From Nostoc sp. CHAB 5844 (lineage in GTDB: Bacteria; Cyanobacteriota; Cyanobacteriia; Cyanobacteriales; Nostocaceae): DNA of 56,744 bases. Each line of letters begins with the position of its first letter. Positions within the stretch are counted from its first letter, which is position 1. Shown one piece after another: positions 52,306 to 56,744 of this stretch. The translations under genes and the position numbers were made by a program. The notes beneath the pieces are model-generated. The model made no database searches, was not told the origin of the DNA, and was given only the letters and a program-made list of their open reading frames with translations. The DNA lies in the NCBI RefSeq assembly GCF_020829595.1, contig NZ_JAIVFW010000039.1, forward strand, positions 1 to 56,744. The letters run 5' to 3'.

Positions 52306-53757
52306 ATGAACGATTCTGCTGATGATTCTGCCCAAAATGCTGTTTTGAGTGCAAAACTGAATTTTAAAACAAAACTGGCTTATGGTGCAGGCGATTTAGG
52401 GCCAGCAATTACTGCGAATATATCGATATTTTTCTTGCTAGTTTTTTTTACAAATGTCGCTGGTCTGCCCGCAGGTTTAGCTGGTAGCGTGTTGTTGATT
52501 GGCAAAATCTGGGATGCTGTCAACGACCCATTTGTAGGAATGTTGACCGATAAAACAAAATCTCGGCGTTGGGGTCGTCGGCTTCCTTGGATGTTATATG
52601 GTGCAATTCCTTTTGGTATTTTCTTTTTCTTGCAGTGGATTGTACCGCAATTTAGTAGCGATCGCAGTACTAATATTTGGGCTTTGTTTTGGTATTACGT
52701 GGTGATTGGGTTGATTTCTCAGGTGTTTTACACTGTTGTAAATTTGCCTTACACAGCAATGACTCCTGAACTTACTCAAGATTATGATGAACGCACCAGC
52801 CTCAACAGTTTTCGCTTTACTTTTTCGATTGGCGGCAGTATTGTATCGTTGATTTTAGCGCAAATAGTTTTTTCTCAAATTGCTGACCGTCAACAACAAT
52901 ATTTTGTTTTAGCAGTAATTTGTACTGTAATTGCGGTTGTCTCTTTATATTGGTGTATTTTTGGAGTCCGCGATCGCATCCTGGCATTTGAAGCCAAACG
53001 CATCCAACTTGAAGAACCGCCATCTCTCCCATTCTTGGAACAGTTAAAAATTGTTTTTACCAATCGACCGTTTCTATTTGTGATTAGTATATATCTTTTT
53101 TCTTGGTTAGGTGTGCAAATCACAGCCAGCATCATTCCCTATTTTGTCATCAACTGTATGGGTCTTAAAGAAGCAGATGTACCGACAGTGATGATTGCTG
53201 TGCAAGGAACTGCCTTAATCATGTTATTTGTCTGGAGTGCTTTAAGTAAAAAACTTGGCAAAAAACTCGTTTATTTTCTAGGGATGAGTTTATGGATTAT
53301 TGCCGCTGCTGGACTATTTTTCTTACAACCTGGTCAATTAGTTTTGATGTATGTCATGGCTGTGATGGCTGGTGTTGGTGTGTCTACAGCTTATTTAGTT
53401 CCTTGGTCGATGATTCCCGACGTGATTGAATTAGATGAACTCCAAACTGGACAACGTCGCGAAGGTATATTTTATGGTTTCATGGTTTTGTTACAAAAAT
53501 TTGGGTTAGCTTTCGGACTATTTCTAGTAGGAAATGCCTTACAAGCTGCTGGTTTTAAAGAAGCTGTGGCTGGACAAAGCACTCTACCCATTCAACCAGA
53601 ATCAGCACTCACAGCTATTCGCCTGGCTGTTGGCCCTTTACCAACTGTTTGTTTAATTTGTGGTTTAGTTTTGACATATTTTTATCCAATTACTCGTGAA
53701 ATGCACGCAGAAATTTTGTTAAAACTGCAAGAACGTCAGGAAAACAAAGAAAGTTAA
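52306..53757 (+). CDS. GPH-family sugar:cation symporter (MelB-like MFS)
   Basis: This protein of about 483 residues starts at the ATG at 52306; a GTG at 52294 is the alternative. It has about twelve membrane helices and the GPH signatures KLAYGAGDLGPAI and WDAVNDPFVGMLTDKTKSRRWGRRLPWML near the N-terminus, plus DELQTGQRREGIFYGF in the second half. The family imports sugars or glycosides with H+ or Na+. The substrate is unknown. It is monocistronic. Confidence 0.93.
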   Translation: MNDSADDSAQNAVLSAKLNFKTKLAYGAGDLGPAITANISIFFLLVFFTNVAGLPAGLAGSVLLIGKIWDAVNDPFVGMLTDKTKSRRWGRRLPWMLYGAIPFGIFFFLQWIVPQFSSDRSTNIWALFWYYVVIGLISQVFYTVVNLPYTAMTPELTQDYDERTSLNSFRFTFSIGGSIVSLILAQIVFSQIADRQQQYFVLAVICTVIAVVSLYWCIFGVRDRILAFEAKRIQLEEPPSLPFLEQLKIVFTNRPFLFVISIYLFSWLGVQITASIIPYFVINCMGLKEADVPTVMIAVQGTALIMLFVWSALSKKLGKKLVYFLGMSLWIIAAAGLFFLQPGQLVLMYVMAVMAGVGVSTAYLVPWSMIPDVIELDELQTGQRREGIFYGFMVLLQKFGLAFGLFLVGNALQAAGFKEAVAGQSTLPIQPESALTAIRLAVGPLPTVCLICGLVLTYFYPITREMHAEILLKLQERQENKES

Positions 53758-53872
53758 TCAGTAGCAAAATATAACATAATTTAGAATTCAAAAATTTTTC
53801 TAAATAAATGTTTTTCTGCACTATTTGAACTGAAACTATCTACAATAATATGTTTTTAATACTATAGAACAA

Positions 53873-54054
53873 CAAGATTCCCGACTTCTTGAAGGATACA
53901 GCTGGCGAATAGGGGGTCATACCCCTCGTTTACCTCCGAAATGGCTTGTAGAGACGTTGCAATGCAACGTCTCTACATCTAGCGGGATGGCGAAATTTCG
54001 TGAGGTGAGGAGTTATACCCACCATTCACCATCCTTGAAGAAGTCGGGGATTTG
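53873..54054. repeat. MITE-like element with 24-bp terminal inverted repeats and a nested palindrome
   Basis: The left end CAAGATTCCCGACTTCTTG and the right end AAGAAGTCGGGGATTTG are inverse copies with few mismatches, bounding 182 bases. Within it TGTAGAGACGTTGCA/TGCAACGTCTCTACA (53947-53977) is a perfect nested palindrome also found at 46529. No transposase is present and no clear target duplication is seen. Confidence 0.7.
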
Positions 54055-54107
54055 AACGTCTGATATTTTCCCAAAATTAAACATATTCAAACTGATAGTT
54101 ATTGATT

Positions 54108-54875
54108 ATGTGCCAACTGCTAGGGATGAACTGTAATGTTCCCACAGATATTTGCTTTTCCTTTGAAGGTTTTTCAGCACGCGGAGGAAAAACAGACGAT
54201 CATAGCGATGGTTGGGGTATTGCATTCTTTGAGGGAAAAGGATGTCGGCTATTTTTAGATGACAAACCTTCTATTACATCTCCAGTAGCGGATTTGGTAC
54301 GGCGCTATCCCATCCACTCTACCCATGTGATCGCCCATATCCGGAAAGCGACTCAGGGCGAAGTAGCCTTAAGAAACTGTCATCCTTTCCAAAGAGAACT
54401 GTGGGGTAGGTATTGGGTATTTGCCCACAATGGCAATCTACCAGATTTTAATCCCAAGAACATGGGTTTTTACGAACCTGTAGGCAATACCGATAGTGAA
54501 AAAGCATTCTGCATCATATTAGAAACTTTGCGAGAGGCTTTTCCTGACGGTAAACCTCCCTTAGAAAAACTTGATTTTGTTCTGCGTCAAATTACTGCTG
54601 AAATCGCAAAAGTAGGTGTTTTTAACTACTTATTATCGGATGGAGAACACTTTTTTGCCCACTGTTCAACTAAACTCACCTACATTGTGCGTCAAGCCCC
54701 ATTTGCAGCAGCCCACTTGATTGATCAAGATATGACGGTAGATTTTCGTGAGTTGACTTCACCAAGCGATCGCGTCGCCGTCATCGCCACTACTCCCCTC
54801 ACCGATAACGAAGTCTGGACAACAATTCCACCCGGAGAATTGCTAGTCTTTCAAGATGGATTACCCCATAAATAA
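54108..54875 (+). CDS. Class II glutamine amidotransferase
   Basis: This 255-residue protein starts at the ATG at 54108 because the next residue is Cys2, the Ntn nucleophile exposed after removal of methionine (MCQLLGMNCN). The fold is completed by GKTDDHSDGWGIAFF, HVIAHIRKAT, NCHPFQRELWGRYWVFAHNGNLPDF and NTDSEKAFCIIL. It should hydrolyse glutamine or a related gamma-glutamyl amide; no synthetase domain is attached, so it resembles YafJ-type free-standing proteins. The physiological substrate is unknown. Confidence 0.93.
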   Translation: MCQLLGMNCNVPTDICFSFEGFSARGGKTDDHSDGWGIAFFEGKGCRLFLDDKPSITSPVADLVRRYPIHSTHVIAHIRKATQGEVALRNCHPFQRELWGRYWVFAHNGNLPDFNPKNMGFYEPVGNTDSEKAFCIILETLREAFPDGKPPLEKLDFVLRQITAEIAKVGVFNYLLSDGEHFFAHCSTKLTYIVRQAPFAAAHLIDQDMTVDFRELTSPSDRVAVIATTPLTDNEVWTTIPPGELLVFQDGLPHK

Positions 54876-55800
54876 CCCTCTTCTATCACGTCTTGAAGAT
54901 AGGAAGCAGGAATTAAAGCCTAGGGAAGAAAACATTGTCATGCTTAGGAGATTAGGAAAAAATACTTGTCTCTAGTCTTTAATCCTTAATTCCTTAGTGT
55001 GAAATTGGTACAAACCTAAGCCAAGGTTAAAGTAAATAAAAATTAAAAACCTAAAACAATTTTTTAATAAAAGTTTAAGATTAAATAAAAATAATTTAAA
55101 CAAAATTTTTGATTTATTTCTCAATTTTGTGGCAATAATCCAAAATACAAACTTAGGTTGATGTATCCAGAATTTTTATAAAACATAAGTTGTATCAATG
55201 AGTTATAAATTAATTGTAAATTTTAAAAAAAATCCAATAGTGACAAAAAAATTAACAATCTTTAGCAACAATTACAAATTGCAAAAACCTGACCAAAAAC
55301 TATAGAGCCTAGCTCATCCAGATAAAGAAAGAGATTAACAATCTTTTTATTTTTCATTCATGCTAGATATAGCTGTAGCCACATAGATGAGGACATTGTT
55401 GGTTGCTCAAAGCTTTGATAAGACTAGATTTATACTCAGCACTTTGCTAAAACGTAATCTCAAACCAAGGAGATTAAACTACGCGCTGCGTCGCTAAAAT
55501 CAATCTCCGCTCTCCATTTCACTTCCTTTACCATATTTCTGCGCTATCAAAAAGTTAAGAATACACAAATACAAGTATAGGTATGTTTATGTATATACCT
55601 TTGGTAGCTACTGTGAAGAGTATGTAAAGATGCTTTTGACGAGAATAGACACCTCAGTAAATATACAGTACAATTTCAATTAATTATTGAGATATTACCT
55701 AACTTCTAAGCTAAATAATCATAGGTAATAGTCCACAGTATAAGTGTGGAAGAGTCTTTCTGTGTCACATACATCTTTAAGCTTGATTGTTCAATACTTT

Positions 55801-55816
55801 ATTAGCGATCGCTAAT
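55801..55816. repeat. HIP1-centred 16-bp palindrome
   Basis: ATTAGCGATCGCTAAT is a perfect palindrome around the HIP1 octamer GCGATCGC. Confidence 0.85.
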
Positions 55817-55913
55817 GATCAAAGGATGGTTGAAATAAAACCTAAATAGGAGTGTTTTTCTTAGAATTATAGAGGCACAGAGAATGCAGAGATAACAGAT
55901 AAGAATATAATGC

Positions 55914-56047
55914 ATACCAATTTTAGAAAAAGAATACAGCAGATAGCTTGCTAAGAGCATACATTCACTCTGTGAAAATGCTCCAAAAGTGCAGCAGTTA
56001 TCTTTTACAAAGTATTAATGTATATTCAATAATATTGAAATTGGTAT
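55914..56047. repeat. MITE-like element, ATACCAATTT family
   Basis: ATACCAATTT at 55914-55923 and AAATTGGTAT at 56038-56047 are exact inverses. The left end shares ATACCAATTTTAGA with the element at 14170. No coding sequence is inside. Confidence 0.6.
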
Positions 56048-56488
56048 TATTTAATAGCACTTTTACTCGCTTTCCACTGCTTAGATAAGTTTCTAAGTTC
56101 TAGATAGTTATATCCTGCTACTAGCAAACTGTTCAGAGACTTTTAAAAACACATTCATAACACTTAACAATAAAACTTAAAAATATGTTATGTCTGTGAG
56201 TTTCTTCAGAACCAGTAGGTAAAACTTTAGAAAAAATTACTGTCTTTCTATCAGCCAATATGCTTCAGTTAAATATGTTTGTAAATTTGTGAAAGCAATA
56301 TAGAAAGCTAACATAAATTTGCAAATTGTGCATTGAAAATTTAACTGAACTGTATTGCTCAATGGTCACAAAAAATATGCTGAAAGCGTCAACTCTCGGC
56401 AATTTTTTTGTCTATTAAAAAAGCACAAACTGCGATTTGAGAACTTTCAATTTACTGGAACAACAATTGATTTATTTAGGTAAAAGTT

Positions 56489-56744
56489 ATGGCAATTATC
56501 AATGGTACGAATGGCAATGATAACCGCATTGGCACAACTGGCGATGATATTATTAGAGGCTTTGCAGGGAATGATACTTTAGCAGGTAATGGCGGCAACG
56601 ACATTCTAGAAGGTGGCGCAGGTTTTGATACATTAAACGCGGATAATTCTACAGGTGATAACACACTCAATGGTGGTGCAGAAGATGATTACCTGAGTGC
56701 GGTAGCTTCATCCGGCAATAACACCCTCAACGGTGGCGCAGGTT
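56489..56744 (+). CDS. RTX calcium-binding protein, 3' end beyond the window
   Basis: An open frame from the ATG at 56489 runs to the window edge, 85 codons so far. It begins MAIINGTNGNDNRIGTTG and shows NDxLxGxxGxD-type calcium-binding repeats from the first residues (NDTLAGNGGNDILEGGAGFD), interspersed with longer NNTLNGGA units. It has no signal peptide. It resembles the RTX gene at 33366 and may be another substrate of the type I exporter encoded 25 kb away. The repeats begin immediately, so the total length cannot be estimated. Confidence 0.85.
   Translation, partial: MAIINGTNGNDNRIGTTGDDIIRGFAGNDTLAGNGGNDILEGGAGFDTLNADNSTGDNTLNGGAEDDYLSAVASSGNNTLNGGAG

Larger units (their letters stand above)
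54876..56488. other. Long AT-rich non-coding region upstream of an RTX gene
   Basis: About 1.6 kb without a convincing gene on either strand. It holds a repeat fragment at 55367-55397, a hairpin-like GGAGATT/AATCTCC at 55470-55507, a HIP1-centred palindrome at 55801, and a MITE-like element at 55914. The last part should hold the promoter and a long leader of the RTX gene. Confidence 0.55.

Noticed and set aside
1-56744. tRNA, rRNA or known riboswitch genes
   Set aside because: I looked for T-loop motifs and long conserved RNA segments and saw none, but structure prediction was not possible by eye.

Overview
The window is chromosomal DNA from a cyanobacterium, most probably a filamentous heterocyst-forming (Nostoc/Tolypothrix/Calothrix-like) species. 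The basis is the many HIP1 octamers (GCGATCGC), abundant 7-bp short tandem repeats, and families largely confined to cyanobacteria: Ycf66, DUF1822, DUF928, DUF1830, DUF1838, CHAT-CHASE2 proteins and a CrtW ketolase. No rRNA, tRNA or CRISPR array was seen, and no intact insertion sequence, although several MITE-like elements are present. All identifications come from reading the sequence; no database search was run.

Left end (1-14.3 kb). A VapBC-type toxin-antitoxin pair has its toxin broken by a nonsense codon. Next comes a two-gene unit of an HTH-AAA ATPase and a PD-(D/E)XK nuclease-like protein, a candidate conflict system. A succinic semialdehyde dehydrogenase and a thiamine-diphosphate enzyme follow; together they match the cyanobacterial 2-oxoglutarate-to-succinate bypass that closes the TCA cycle. 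Then come a GC-rich repeat island, a lone ParA/MobD-like ATPase, 6-phosphogluconate dehydrogenase (gnd), a Ycf66 protein, a secreted repeat protein and a three-gene DUF6883/DUF4926/HigA-like unit.

Centre (14.3-37.5 kb). An M16 peptidase is followed by a signalling-like block: DUF928, CHAT-CHASE2, a divergent sigma-70-like factor and DUF1822. Then eight consecutive minus-strand genes run CHAT-TPR, RTX protein, PPC-domain protein, parvulin-type isomerase, ABC exporter (cNMP-binding plus degenerate C39 plus ABC), HlyD adaptor, filamentous-haemagglutinin-like exoprotein and a GNAT acetyltransferase. This reads as a type I secretion locus with its own candidate substrates and folding factor, flanked by two CHAT caspase-like proteins. 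It is the most interesting system here.

Right part (37.5-56.7 kb). This holds beta-carotene ketolase (crtW), fossils of two other genes, a lipoate ligase-like protein, a YbjN protein, a HigBA locus whose toxin is frameshifted at an A9 run while the antitoxin is fused to an ImmA/IrrE-like domain, a Rieske oxygenase, a pentapeptide protein, DUF1838, a diguanylate cyclase, a divergent CHASE3 kinase/OmpR regulator pair, DUF1830, a VanY-like peptidase, an AEC transporter, a phosphoribosyltransferase, a GPH-family symporter and a class II glutamine amidotransferase. After 1.6 kb of AT-rich non-coding DNA a second RTX gene starts and runs off the window.

Repeats are unusually intrusive. Heptad repeats or MITE-like ends lie inside or at the ends of at least five coding sequences (M16, exoprotein, HlyD leader, Rieske protein, SSADH/decarboxylase spacer).
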